A stretch of DNA of 64,000 nt from Poronia punctata. Its lineage: Eukaryota > Ascomycota > Sordariomycetes > Xylariales > Xylariaceae. The notes beneath the pieces are model-generated. The model searched no databases, was not told the DNA's origin, and saw nothing but the letters and a program-made list of their open reading frames with translations. This document shows, piece after piece, positions 36,380-49,028 of this stretch (within the stretch, counting starts at the first letter, position 1; every line of letters begins with the position of its first letter). The position numbers were made by a program, and so were the translations under genes. Location: assembly GCA_022579005.1 (NCBI GenBank), contig MU401582.1, positions 1 through 64,000 of the forward strand. The letters run 5' to 3'.

Positions 36380-36439
36380 GATGGGGATGGAGATGGGGAT
36401 GGGAATGGGGACGGGGATGGGGACGGGGATGGGGACGGG
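36380..36439 (+). repeat. G-rich (GGGGAT/GGGGAC) tract, quadruplex-prone
   Basis: The plus strand carries about nine runs of three or four G separated by short AT, AC or AGAT spacers within 60 bp. This satisfies the usual G-quadruplex pattern several times over. It lies about 1 kb upstream of the Sfp1-like start, on the strand opposite the gene. Confidence 0.8.
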
Positions 36440-39400
36440 CTGTTGGGATGGAAGGAACAGACCATGCTTCCTACCTACTCTCAAACCGGTAGATCGGGCA
36501 ATAGGGCTAGGTTGTATATGGCGGTAGGTACTTACGTTCAAGGTTAAGGTGCGTTCCGGGCAAGGGAATGGTACCTGCCGCTCCTTTCTTTTCCTTCCTT
36601 TGCAAACACTCTATTTGTTCCGAGTCAACCATGAGTTCGACGTGGAAATGCTATCCGGTGGCAAACCCTTACCTGTGTCGGTATGTTCGTCAGTGTGTAT
36701 AAATATATGACATGCGGGGACGTAAGTTGTGTTGTTAAGCTTTTGACATTACGGGGGAAAAGGACATTGACATTGAGTAGAGAAGTATAGGGTGTGTATG
36801 TACTTACCTACCAACCCTGACTGGAAGGCTGTTGGCCGTCTGGTACCGAGCTTGGGCGGCAGGGGCAGACCCTGGAAAGGTATAACAGTACGTTACTTAC
36901 AATGTTGTCTCGGTAGTCGTACGTACGATAGAGCAAGGGAACGGCGCCTGGTTCTTATTAACTTCTGTTCTGGTGATCATGTAGAATGTTGACGTCGTCT
37001 GTGTAAGTAGGTACTCGTACACTGATAGTAGTAAAGGAGCGAGTGGAGTAGGGAATCCAACAACTTAATTAGAGTGCTAGTCGCAATACGGTAATTATAA
37101 CACTGTAACACACGCCGAAATATGTCGAGGAAGTCAAGTGAAGTTGTATGTCCCGGGGCTGGAAATGGCTCGTATTGATGCGATACTCGGGCAAGACAAT
37201 TGTCCGTATCGTGTATTTGACATTAATTTTCGTTTGGATGAATCGTGTGAGGATCGTGTATGAGGTAATTTGTATAACCCAGAGGAGCGCATGGATTTTG
37301 GTGTTGGTGATTGGTGACCTGTCTAGGTTAGATTGGGGGGAATAGGGGATAGGAGATAGAAATCGAGGTTACCTAAGGCTACCTAGTTACCTTACTGCCG
37401 TCTACACCTTGGTTGGCGTACCTACTCGTAGGTCCAATTTGGCTTTGTATATCCCCTGGCCTTGCTCAATATGTTCGAGACGCACTTCTTGGGTACTTTC
37501 CTGCGAAAGTCTCCGTTTGCTCAAGCTTGGACTGAAGGTTAAAGACGAGGTCGAAATCAAACTCCCAGGGAGCGGGTACACATGTATGCTAGGTTAGGTA
37601 AATTATGTCGGTATGGAAAGTAGGTGTGTAGGGAAATAGTGGGTGACTACTCGGCCAGTGATGGATGGTACTTGGTCTGATTGTACGTTGGTTTGGCCTG
37701 TCGCCCGGGCTGTTTCCCGGCTTATCGTCGTTTGTTTCCCATTCTGAGTCAGATTGCAGTACCATTGATGCCGTACGTGAATGTGATGGTCCAATGGTCG
37801 TTAATTGTAAATTGTAGTACGAGGATGACGGGATGTAGAGATGACGGGCATATTGCCTCCTTACTTATTTTGACAGGATATAGTCACAATGCACTGCGAC
37901 TCTTCGGTCCATTGTCACTACACCCATCTAATTGTCTATTTGTGTAGATATCGCATATTGTCGGTATGTTTTGTCAATATGATGTTTTACGTGTACCAAT
38001 ACCTACTTTACAAAGTACTGGTTTGCCTCGTCATCCTTGGACCTTGCCTCCACTACTGTTTAGCATTACGGGCTACCAACTCTACCTAGTAGTACCAGAT
38101 ACTGCGTCGTCTATTAACGACAAGCAAACCTCAATGCTGATGCACTCCTGATAGCTACGAGTATGTAAGCTACGGAGATTAGACCTTTGCAATTACCTAT
38201 GCCTACGCACGTACGTGTACGTATTGTTCATTGTACGAGTATGTTATGTTTAGACTCGGCATTATTTACCTGGTGCCGGCATCATAACGTTTGTAAGAAC
38301 TTGTTTTGTCGGTGGGTATAATATTCCATCTTAAGTCGGTTCGGGCAAGCATGATGAACGATCTTCTTCTGATGGGCATCATTAGCGAGTCCCTACTAGG
38401 TATCTAGTCCAGCCCCCTATCTGTCTTGAAAGCCACTTTTATTACATTATGGATGGCCCAATGACATAATCCATCTAACGAATCTACGATCCTGTACGCG
38501 TGCGTATCTGCCATTCTGCCATTCTGTTTCCTCCATCAATTCAAGTCGCCTATCTGCCATGTGCGTGTACATTTTATTCTACCCTATCTATGTTGTGACC
38601 GCAGGTACCTCATACCTGCATGCACATTGGACGGACAGAGCACCTGTCAAACCTAAATAACTACGCCAAGCATCGCGGCCCCTCTATTAAGATGTGGTTC
38701 TAACTAGACTAGATGCCAAACCTACCTATTTGAGCGCCTGGTCATATTGCTAAAATGGTAAAGGTATTCTGATAGCGGCATTCTTATCATGCGCGGGATC
38801 GAGCAGACCCGACGTTGCCAAGGGAAGCAGGGCGAAACAAACCCATACAAAAAGATAATGAGTTCTGCCCAGAAAGGTCGGCATCACACAACCTCTAATG
38901 GACCGGATGAGACGAAAATGATCGCTATCGTAATTCATCAGTTGTGACCTGTCTCACCGGTCACTCCATAAATAAATCATCTTCAGATCGAATACCTACG
39001 AGTACAGGAGGGAGTCAAGTCAATAGGACGAAAGGGATGGAAATCTCATCGTCCGGGATACGCAAGCGGGTTGCGGTGCGACGTAGTCGCGCCATGACCT
39101 TACCAATCCCTTGAAAAATCAAGGCACCGGCTCGATTTACTCGGTTTGCGCTGGGTTATTTGCCCGAGGTGCGTTTGTCTCTTCGTCGCCTTGTTTTGGT
39201 TGCTGCAATCCTTATGCCGGTGACTAGCCGGCGGATTGGCGAGCTGCAAACAATTTACAGCCTACCAAGGGAACCTACACTATTAGTTATTTCTCCCCTT
39301 TACATGTCGAGGAGTTCCCCATAATCTCTGTAGAATATATAACAAAGGCAGTGCTTTTAAAAGAGAGGCCGTCGCATTGATGTGATCTCAACAATGCAAG

Positions 39401-42400
39401 CGATATGTTAACCACTATGCCAAGAATGTCGAATTTAATGTATTTTTTTTGTAGCTTCAAGATGGCCAAGCACCTGAATCAAGGTTGCGCATCCAATAAC
39501 CAAGGGTTACGCTTTTGGGACAAGCTCCCTTGCTAGTGCCGTGTAGTAATCCATAATGTGGCCCCCCGGCAAACAAAATGTCCAATGAAATAACTTTGTT
39601 TAGCGGATGGTTACCGCTTATGGTGGTCTCTGTCCTGCATAACTTAGGTCGGTAAGCTCCAGACTAGCATTTTACGTCGCGTACTCCTTAGCACAGGCCA
39701 ACGGACCAAGAACATCAGCAACTGTCTACGAGTACGTGTACGTGTACGACGACCTGACCTAGGTACTTGGACATATCGAGTCCACTCGAGGTAGGTTTGG
39801 TACATACCTAAGGTTACTTGTAGGTAAAGGTAATGATATAATCCTGGTGTCAAGTCTATGCTATCACACTTGCCAAGTATCCACGCAGCACCACGCCGTT
39901 AAGACGGTAAAAGCGACATCGAATGAGATGAAATATTTCCGCAAGTATCTGCATATTATTGACAAGAGGTAGAATGTTGTTTTGATAGGTTACACCATTA
40001 CCGTTGCCATGGTAGAGTACGTTTGAGGAAACGAAACAGACTGCTTTGAGTGGGGATACGTTTTACGGAAAACGTGCTGCCGTAAAGCGGCTCGGCGATA
40101 TACTCATAGTTATTATATCTGGGCGCTGACAGGTGTCGTGCTATCCGATGAGACCACGGATACTTATCGCTTATAGCGGAACCTCGGCCAAACTGGATGC
40201 GCTCATGAGGTCATTCCGCACCCTCTCTTTTCTACATAGGTATACCGTATCAATTACTGCAGTCAACAAGCTTATTATTCAATGACTCAAACGGAAATCC
40301 AAACCTGAAATAGCTGATACTTATCACCTTATCCATCACGATCCTAAACTCTGTTCAGTAGCAGAGTGAGGGGTGCGTTGGGAAGTGAGGTTCGTGCGTG
40401 GACAGAATAACCCCACGTGTACAAGTACTGAGTACGTACGTTCGAGCTTCACAGGGTGCATCTACATGAGCTGTAAGTACCTGCTCGACTCGCGTTTCGG
40501 CCTAGCATTGGACTCATGAATAGTAATGAGTACGTATGACCGAGAAATAAAAGCCAAGCTAGAAACCTTTGAATTGTGTCTCTCCAGCAATGAGCTAGAT
40601 CACCCTCGTAGTGCCACAATTCCATGATTCGGACTTACCGCCATTATTAATTGTAATTCGAGCAACACTTCGCGTTCGCGCCTATGTTGTGGCTGAGGTG
40701 ATCTGGACCCGACGACACGGGACCCCGAGGCAACAGTAGACCTCCAGCCATGAGTCATGAGATCCCGTGCTCAGGTGACCAATAACGTTACGACAACGGC
40801 GGCTATGGCCAATTCCGGATGCTACCCTAATCAAAGACTCGACCATTTTCTTGGGAAACCCAGCATATTTCGGAATAACTCCGGATTATCAGCTGTTGAT
40901 CAACCAACCAATAACTTTTCAATAATACCAGCAAGCTAAAAGAGGTCAGCAACATGGACGTTTTGCTGTCAGGGAGCAAAGATGCGGTAATTTGGTCTAA
41001 CCTGGACATCTACCCTACCAGATTAAGTGTGGATATATCTGCCTGATAGGATGTACGCGCACACCTTTGTGCCTATGTAGGAAGGGTGTCGACTGGATAT
41101 TATAAACATAGCTGCCGTCCAATAAGGCGTCTGTTTCAGAGGGTTAAAGCTATCGCAAACCAAGTTAAGACACCGAGAAGAACACCACGCCTGCCGCGTC
41201 TCCGATTGGCTTAACTCGGTACCGTATTCCGGTACTTACCTCGTGCTCTGCTCGTGCCGCGAGTGCCTTGTGCCGCATACCATTTACATCGACGTACTAA
41301 ATCTTTCACCTCGGCGACAGTTTGACGTCCGCATACCCGTACACCTAAATTTCTATTACTATCTAGCTTCTACCGGGGCCGCCAGGTACTTGTCCACAGG
41401 CAAATCCATGTGAGACTATCAGTACCTTCCCTGCTAAGCACCCGTTTGGCTAGATAATCCATGTAATATCAGGTTGTCAACCCCTGTTAGCCGACATGGA
41501 CCGTGAGAGCCGCTTGGGTGCTTCCTAATTCAATTGGCCTCGATGCCGCATGTAAATCGTACCTAAAACGTCACCTTTTTGCCACTTCGTCAACCCAACT
41601 CGAGACTGCACAACCGATGAAACCCCCTAAACAGGCAAGTCCTTCCTGAGACCGTTATACTCGTATGTAACGTTTTGCAAGTATATTGCACAGCTTGCAC
41701 CTACCTATCAATGCGAGTACGGCACTCTACTTACGTACTAGGTGGGTAGTACCATGACCATCTTGTAAAGCCTCGTGCCTGATAGGTGAGTACAATGTCA
41801 GGTACTCGTATTAATGCCGGGACTTGTGGGGATCTAGCGCAACACGCAGACGAGGCGAGAGCTGAAAGGACAGGTGCACAGCCTCAAATCTCCGGAGCCG
41901 TCCAGCTGAAAGCCAAGAAAACACAAAAACAACCCCGAACCCCGGCCCTCAAGCGACGACAGATTGAACTCGATCGCGACAAATCGAGAAATGAGGGGGA
42001 GGGTCAAATATGGCACACTAGTCTAATGATCATGCCCATCGTTTGTTTTCTTTTGGATACCCCGCTTCTTCATTGAACTTGTCCTGCTTGACTCCTCTTG
42101 CACTCCGCAGCATCTTGTCATGTACAAATGGGCTGACTGATCGTCGTATATTGACCGTATAGGGGCAACTAATCGCCGGTAGCCCCACGGCTGATAATAC
42201 AAGGGAAGGGTCTACCTTCCCCAGCAGAGAATCATTCATTTGCTGATAATTATCAAAGCTAAACCGCGGCCGTTTTACTCCGGACACTCCTTTGGAGATG
42301 GCATTGTTCAAATTTACTGCAGGCGCGACCGGCTGGGTACCGCTCGCTTCTTGGGAGGCGACACGTAACACGACTGCTAACTTGACCTGTGACGAATAGA

Positions 42401-45400
42401 GATATACAACTGGACCCTACGTACACGGTACCTGCCAATCTTAGTTGATTGATCGGTGTTTAGTCATTGGAATATCTACGTGTAATGCCTAGCCTTGGGC
42501 GACTGGGGCGGAATCTCGGAGATCAGATCTGGCCTATACTCGCAAATTGATTTCGCCCGCTCCATTAAACAAGCTGTTGAGAGACTACTCGAACATACGC
42601 GAGAACACATGCACACACACCTACCCCTCTTCTGCACGATTCAATATGCATTACGATCACGTCGATATTCTGAATATGAGAATATCTGGGTTACACGTAC
42701 AGGTATACGCTACTGCTGCTACTTTATGCCAACTCTATTTAATTAGCCTAATATGGTTTCTGGACGATCCCTAGTCAGACCTCAAGGCCACCAATGATAA
42801 TCATCAACAAGACAACACCTGGCCGGCCCTGGCATGCCGGCCTGAGCCCCCTGTTTGTATGTCTTCGTGTACGCATTGGTTCAGCCTCTTATAAACAAGA
42901 CTAACCACGGGAGCTTACACCTTATTAGTGTTGCTACCTTGTAATAAGTAAGCCGTACAATTGGCAATTCTTTAGTAGATATGTTGTCCAGGGACGGGGC
43001 AATTCGTGCCTTTATTAGGTAGCTTACAGGCCTCATATTCCTACGCCTAGGCATGGTATGGAATAGCCTCGAATTCCCACCGTTAGCTTGCAAGAGCGCC
43101 AACTCTACCAGGCGGCCGCCTATGTCATGATAAAGTCACAAAAGCTCCCATTCCTATCAGTATCATAAGAGCTCATCAGGCCAGCAAGGGCAATGCTTTA
43201 CGTCCCGTGGAAGGTATCTCACCGCTTATCTACCTTACAGCTCAGGTAGTAACACGTGTTGATAGGTACGGCTCCGGCTCGGGCGCCAGTCCAATCTACC
43301 TACTATATATAACCAATCCACTTTGCCAAGCCAAAAAGGGAATGAACAAGCCGATCATGTCCTTCTTCTGTCTCAAACCCCCTCTCCTGGAACCCATGTG
43401 CACAACGTGCGACGTGCATAAAGGCCCTTAAGGACCCTGAAGTCTTGGCAAATGGTACTTCTCGCTGGCCAAAGGATCACGTTGCCTGCTAGTGGCACCC
43501 GAGGATCTGAAAAGCCCGAGCTATCACAAAATCTATCCATTGGATAGGAGCGCTTGCTCTGTCAATCCGCGCCGGCTAACTAGCTATCACATACGCTCGT
43601 CACATGTAGTCTTTTTGTGCGTGATCAAGCATCTGAAACACAGCCAACGCTGGAAAAGCAATTCAAGTGTCTTGGTTCCAATATCCAAATATAGGGAATC
43701 CCTACATTATACATACAGTACAGGCAGGACCCTTCTCCAAGCCCACATGGTGATAGGAGCATCACATGCCTGCCATTCGGTTGATTAGAACCCTCCACGT
43801 CCCTCCAGTTCAAAGGGGCACAGGGGCATGGCATACTGCCGGCATATGTCTGAAACATGAGGAGATGTTTATTACCAGTCAGCCAGTACATCTGGATAGT
43901 CCATTATAGGTGGGCACTTTCTAACCTACGATAGCTCGATGGCTACCTACTCAGCAAACGGGAGATATCGACTGTTTCGGCTGATCTACCCGCGCACAGA
44001 AACCGCGTATTAACTAAACTTTTAGAGCACCAGACAGTAGAGAGGGAATCGGCATTCCGAACCCCGTAGCGGAATGCTTAAAAATTGACTTGTACAAAAG
44101 ACCACAGGCACTTTAAGTACACACTGGCTTTCGTCGACAAGCGTCTACAAGTACCTACGCGTAGTTTCCGCCGACTAAATACCTACCGCCATCCCACCCA
44201 TTTATCTCGTTTTCTAGAAATACAGATGATGACCGCAGGTTATAAGTCTATGGCTATGACCCTCGGTCTCTTAATGACAAACTTGATGATAGGTCGATTT
44301 GTTCAAGTTTCAGCCTCCTCCCATAACCTTTAATTTACACGCACCTAGGTTACTTTAGTTGTGTCATGTTATGTATCTGGGCACAAGCTGTAAGCCGCAG
44401 TGCAAATCCATAGTATACATGTTATGTAGGGTAGGTATGCATGTATAATTTGCTATTACCTACACAATTAACGTTTCGTCCCACTTCAAACCAGCAAGGT
44501 TGATGATACCAAGAGGCACTTTGAATGTAAGGATCTCAAGTGAGGCGGACCAAGTGGGCAGTAGTATCTTTTACTTACTTACGGTGTAAATAAGGAAGTA
44601 AACTAAAGGTTCAACGGATTTCTTTAGTTGCGATATGCAATTTTATAAAAACGAAACGAAATTAAAAGCACCCCGTCTGGTCAAATCTCCACGAGACAAG
44701 TTAAGTTATCCGCTAATAACCTAGGCGGTAGGCATATGTAGCTACTAGGATAGCCCTGCTAAAGTTCACGATAGGACTAACTTACCTACGAGTACTAGCT
44801 AACTAGCATCAAGGATGAGTCGTAGGTAGACTTTCCCTAGACAATGATACCTATGCTTGCCTTTTATTCCACTCGTACCTAGTTAGATTGTCTGAGCTAT
44901 ATGTGCATGTGTCAAGCATGTAAAGCTATGAGTTACTTACTTTCCTCGTTAGCAAGCCAGGTATTGAGATAGGTAGGCGTAACCTAGATTCATATACCTA
45001 TGTCAAAAACAATCGTTGTTTGATGTCCGATACTTGGTAACCTACCTAGCTATTTTGGTATCTGGAACAGTCAGTCAGTCAGTCAGTACTATTGATGATC
45101 AGGTCAAGTAGAGTTCTTGCTGTACTCGTATACTGGTAGATTAAATAGGTAGGTTACACGTCAACAACTCTTTTTTAAAGCTACGATATTGCGGTGTATA
45201 CCTACTCAAAACCTGACAAATATCAACATCAAGCTAGGTACTTGTAATACAAGTATTCCCATGACTAAAGTACCTACTCGTAAGTCACCGAGATCACTAA
45301 TCTAGTGCTGAAACTAAAAACCTAGTCTAGGCCCGCCCCGAATAAGGTAGCCCGAGCCTTTTCAAGCTCGCTACCGTAGATAGCGCCGCGCCCCCGTAAA

Positions 45401-45935
45401 GAGTATTCCGGCTCTAAATTTATTCAATTTGGAAGGTTTCTAGAAGGTTTTGAAATTACGCGGGACTACGATATGTAGCCCTGTTGTTTTACTGCCGAGT
45501 TGGCATTACGATACTTTTACTCAGACGTCGCCTTTGGGGAACGGAGTGTTTGTGGTGACAACGGACTTCCATGATGCTCTCTCTCTTGCGACCCCTTCTA
45601 CGTAGAGATTAGATTAGCTACCGACCAACTGTCGTACCAGCTGTTGTAGTGATGCTGTGATGTTTGTCAACTACACACACGCATAGGGGTGAATTGTGAT
45701 CGTTAGAGTTGACGGGGTATTACGATAATATATATTAATACCTTTTGCATTACAAGTATAAAACAACTCTCCGGTCTCTATATAAGGTAAGTACGTGCCT
45801 CTGTTCAATTACAGGGTCATGTCTGTCGTTCTATTAGAATTTTAAGCAATAAAATACAAAACTTTAGCTGAATACCAGTTGACCTCTCTGCTCACATCAG
45901 AAAGGGATCCGAAATTAAAAAGAAAAAAAGAAAAG

Positions 45936-45942
45936 AAAAAAA
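45936..45942 (-). terminator. candidate Pol III terminator for tRNA-Ser
   Basis: This is the first run of at least four T on the minus strand after the tRNA (seven T), about 61 nt beyond its 3' end. Pol III normally stops within about 15 nt, so the precursor would carry an unusually long trailer. A second T7 lies at 45923-45929. Confidence 0.4.
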
Positions 45943-46003
45943 GTTGAAACCGATCAAGCATGATTAATCTTTTGTGAAAGATCATGGTCTTTTTTTTTTC
46001 CAT

Positions 46004-46085
46004 CGACCAGGGCCTGATTCGAACAGACGCTCCCGAGGGAAATAGATTTCTAGTCTATCGCGTTAGACCACTCCGCCACCTGGCC
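46004..46085 (-). tRNA. tRNA-Ser (anticodon AGA)
   Basis: This is an 82-nt serine tRNA without intron. The acceptor stem GGCCAGG pairs with CCTGGTC (one G-U) and is followed by discriminator G. The D-arm begins TGGCGGAGTGG (A box). The anticodon stem ATAGA/TCTAT encloses loop CTAGAAA with anticodon AGA, read as serine UCU and, after A34 editing to inosine, UCC and UCA. The extra arm TCCC-TC-GGGA is long, as required for serine identity. The T-arm GTCTG-TTCGAAT-CAGGC holds the B box. All stems close, so the gene looks functional. Confidence 0.95.
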
Positions 46086-47193
46086 TTGTCTGTTTCATTG
46101 GAGAAATTGATCGGTTTGTGAGTTGATGAAGCCGAGTTCTCTCCATGGTCTTCGTTGCTTGGAAACATCACGATTTAGGCTATGGATATTGTGCTTATAG
46201 CTGAGAATAACGGCCACTTTTGGTATTTTTAGGTCTATATTCTCTGGTTTTCCTTTCTCTATGCGAGCTGCGTTTTTACGCACCGACGCGCGGAGATGTT
46301 CCCGTTCGATGGACAAACGCCGAAACGGCGAAAACCGGAGAGGATGAGTTATACGGCAAAACCCGCGTTTCGATAATGGAAACCTAACCATCTAAATGCA
46401 TAGAAACAGTGATAATGAGCTGTTTCTGGCGCGGAATGCAAAGAAACGGGGTTATAAGCTTGCACATACGCGGGCGTGGCCGGTGGACGGCACCAGCCTC
46501 AACTAGACGGGGATAGGTCGGGATTTGAAAACCAAAAAAGGGAGGGTACGTACCTTGACCTTGACGCAACTCTGACGACCATCGGAACAAGAGCTCAAAA
46601 AATCATGCCACTTGCCAATGAGGGAGTATTACATCATGCAAATAGGTAGTGGAAAGAAATAGAGAAAATCCCGAGTTGTCTCCTTTTGCCCTCTCTCAAC
46701 ATCCTATTTCGCAACTTTCCGCTTTTTTTTACATGTACGTGTACAGAGCAGTTTACTAATCGCAAAGGATTCATTCAGCCCGGGTTCTGTTCTGCCACTG
46801 CGCATACACCGAGGGGAAAATAATTCGTCTGTTTACGGGATTTGTGATCTCATACATAAAAAGGGAACGGGACGTGGTGCATAGCGCATTGGAAGCGGAC
46901 ACTGTAAAACCATAAAAGTTTATTTTTGACACTCTAATAACTCTCCCAATCCCTTTCGATTACAACAAACGACGACATAATTCCACTGAAAACTCGGGAG
47001 CTAAAAAACTCAATTGCTCAAACCCGCGGATAGTCTACATTAACTATCCCTGTCCGATAAACTCCCCCCCACCACATTACAGTCAGTCGGGAGTGACTTC
47101 GAGCGGTTTATCCTCAGCTTAAGACATAATTTCCCAAACAAAACAAACGAACCCCACCACTAGACTTCGCCAAAACAAAAACTCTTCGAAAAG
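46086..47193. other. intergenic: tRNA 5' flank and RCF2-like promoter
   Basis: 1.1 kb lies upstream of the tRNA-Ser gene (minus) and of the Rcf2-like gene (plus). It contains open frames at 46095-46391 and 46384-46590 (minus) with no domain, and a C-run near 47064 that could be part of a pyrimidine-rich fungal promoter. Nothing else is recognised. Confidence 0.5.
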
Positions 47194-47958
47194 ATGAAGG
47201 TCATCAGCGCAGAAGAGGAGCGGGCGCACTACAACACGGTGTTGAAGGGCGGATTGATCGGCGGCTCGCTGGGTCTAGGTATAGGTCTAATCGGCGTGCT
47301 AGGTGGCGGGCGAAGATTCCCAGCCGTGCGACAGCTCACGCTACCGTTCCAAGCCTTCCTCATCACTTCCGCGGGCACCGCCGGCGCCATCATCAATGCC
47401 GAGCGCTACTCCAATGCCTTCCACCTGGCCAACAACCCGATGAACTTCTACAAGGACCAGGCGTCCCGAGACGCGGCTCTGGCACGGGCCCACCAGTCGT
47501 CATGGGAGCGCTTCATGGATTGGGGAAAGGCAAACAGATACACCATCATCGGTCTCTCGTGGCTCGGCTCCATAAGCGCCTCCATGGCCATCGTCAGCCG
47601 CAACAAATATCTCACCATGGCGCAAAAGATCGTGCAGGCCCGTGTGTACGCCCAGGGTCTGACTATCGCCGTCCTCATCGCCACGGCTGCCTTTGAGACC
47701 GCCGACGCCCGCCAGGGTAAAGGTCGGTGGGAGACTATCAAGGTCGTCGATCCCAATGATCCCGAACACAAGAAGCTCATCGAGAAGCGCATCCATAAGG
47801 AGGAGTACGAGGGCCAAGATCTCTGGAGGGATATGGTCGAGTCTGAGGAACGTCGGCTAGCTGCCTTGAAGAAGGAGAGGGAGGAGAAGAAGAACACCAA
47901 GACACCCGCGCCGCCCGCCGAGTCCGAGTCCGAGGCCCCTAAGAAGAATGCTGAATAA
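47194..47958 (+). CDS. RCF2: HIG1-domain mitochondrial protein, Rcf2-like
   Basis: This is a predicted inner-membrane protein of the hypoxia-induced (HIG1) family. Rcf2 in yeast supports assembly and activity of cytochrome c oxidase and respiratory supercomplexes. It is a single exon of 254 aa, close to yeast Rcf2. Hydrophobic segments are seen at about residues 17-38 (glycine-rich, GGLIGGSLGLGIGLIGVLGG), 50-68, 115-133 and 152-166. The last pair forms the HIG1 hairpin. Between them lies QKIVQARVYAQG, which nearly matches the HIG1 signature (Q/I)-x3-(R/H)-x-R-x3-Q, with Gln in place of the first basic residue. The C-terminal 70 residues are charged, Lys/Glu-rich and probably coiled or disordered. 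Upstream there is no in-frame competing start, and the ATG context (AAAAGATGAAG) is good. Confidence 0.85.
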   Translation: MKVISAEEERAHYNTVLKGGLIGGSLGLGIGLIGVLGGGRRFPAVRQLTLPFQAFLITSAGTAGAIINAERYSNAFHLANNPMNFYKDQASRDAALARAHQSSWERFMDWGKANRYTIIGLSWLGSISASMAIVSRNKYLTMAQKIVQARVYAQGLTIAVLIATAAFETADARQGKGRWETIKVVDPNDPEHKKLIEKRIHKEEYEGQDLWRDMVESEERRLAALKKEREEKKNTKTPAPPAESESEAPKKNAE

Positions 47959-49028
47959 TATCACGAACGAGAGAAGAAAAGGAAACAAAGAAGCAAGCAG
48001 CATACGGTGTATAAAAACAAAACAACCCCACCTAGAACATGACGCTGAAAATCAAGTTGTACGAGTAAGAAGGTAAATGGGGGCGTAAAAGAGCATGGGA
48101 ACCAAAAAGTTGTTGATCAGGGTCGCATTATGAAGTCCTACGAACCGCGGTGGTTTTTGATTCAAATAACCTAGACCTTTACCTCCTTACTCATCTCGGC
48201 GTCCTGGTTGGATTAAAGTTCGGGTTTGGTCTGGTTTTGCTCGTCGCTCACAACTCCACATAAACAGGAAATACTATTCCTGATCCTTATGTATATTTTA
48301 TCGAAGCAGGAACCCATTCTTCCATTCGGAAAAAGGGGAAGCGCTGTTTTATAATAAGGCATTAAAAAGGAAAAAAAAAAACTATAGAAAATACCCGAAG
48401 TTACGATTGTAAATGGAAGGGTTAGGATTAACCTAGCAGATTACCCTACCACAGTTGTCAAACGTATTACATACATTACCCCTTCCGACTCACTGTGTTC
48501 CATGACTGCGACTGAGGAAATCTACATATATATCTATTCTGACGTCCAATCTAGCCAGGACAAGGAAGAATACTGAAGCCCAATAGCAAATTAACAAAGA
48601 TGAAACAAGTAGCCAACCACCTTTTTTTCATGTGTCACCCCCCATCTTCTAAGGGAACATAAAACACGAACATAAACAAAAGAACGAAAACTCTTCTCTC
48701 TATTTCCTCCTTCCTCATCGCCCGCTATCTGATTAAAATAAAACATCAAATGTTTATAGAGTCCTAGGAAAATCGTAATCTCGTAGCATTTTGTCATATC
48801 CTGTTTCTTTTTTTCATCTCGACTTTCCTTCTCTCTTTCGTCTCGTCTGTCTTCCGCCAACCCTAATAGTACATTGGATGAATAGATAGGTAACCAAACG
48901 GACGCGGCGCTGAATGAATATATAACGACCAATAAAGAGGGACAAATAAAAACGGCCGCCTGGTTGTAGTATCCAAATCATGTCCTTCGAAAATGGGGAC
49001 TTTTGTCAGGTACCCCAATCTTTGAACT
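47959..49028. other. convergent intergenic region
   Basis: 1.1 kb between the 3' ends of the Rcf2-like gene (plus) and the kelch propeller gene (minus). It is AT-rich and includes a short A-run near 48370-48380. No supportable gene is present. Confidence 0.55.

Larger units (their letters stand above)
35380..46003. other. gene desert upstream of the Sfp1-like gene
   Basis: 10.6 kb without a supportable protein gene. The proximal 1-2 kb probably contains the Sfp1-like promoter and a long 5' leader, including a G-rich tract at 36380-36439. Beyond that the DNA holds many TACCTA/TAGGTA and GTACGTAC tracts and short open frames (the longest are 113 codons at 42030-42371 minus and 98 codons at 43492-43788 plus), none with recognisable domains. 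A small imperfect hairpin lies at 45346-45375. I saw no transposon ends or coding motif. Confidence 0.55.

Noticed and set aside
38750..38938. Small secreted or membrane protein (hydrophobic core YLFVWVCFALLPLAT)
   Set aside because: A single hydrophobic stretch in a 62-codon frame inside repetitive DNA, with no supporting context.
42030..42371. 113-codon open frame, minus strand, in the desert
   Set aside because: No recognisable domain, promoter or homologous motif. Insufficient to call a gene.
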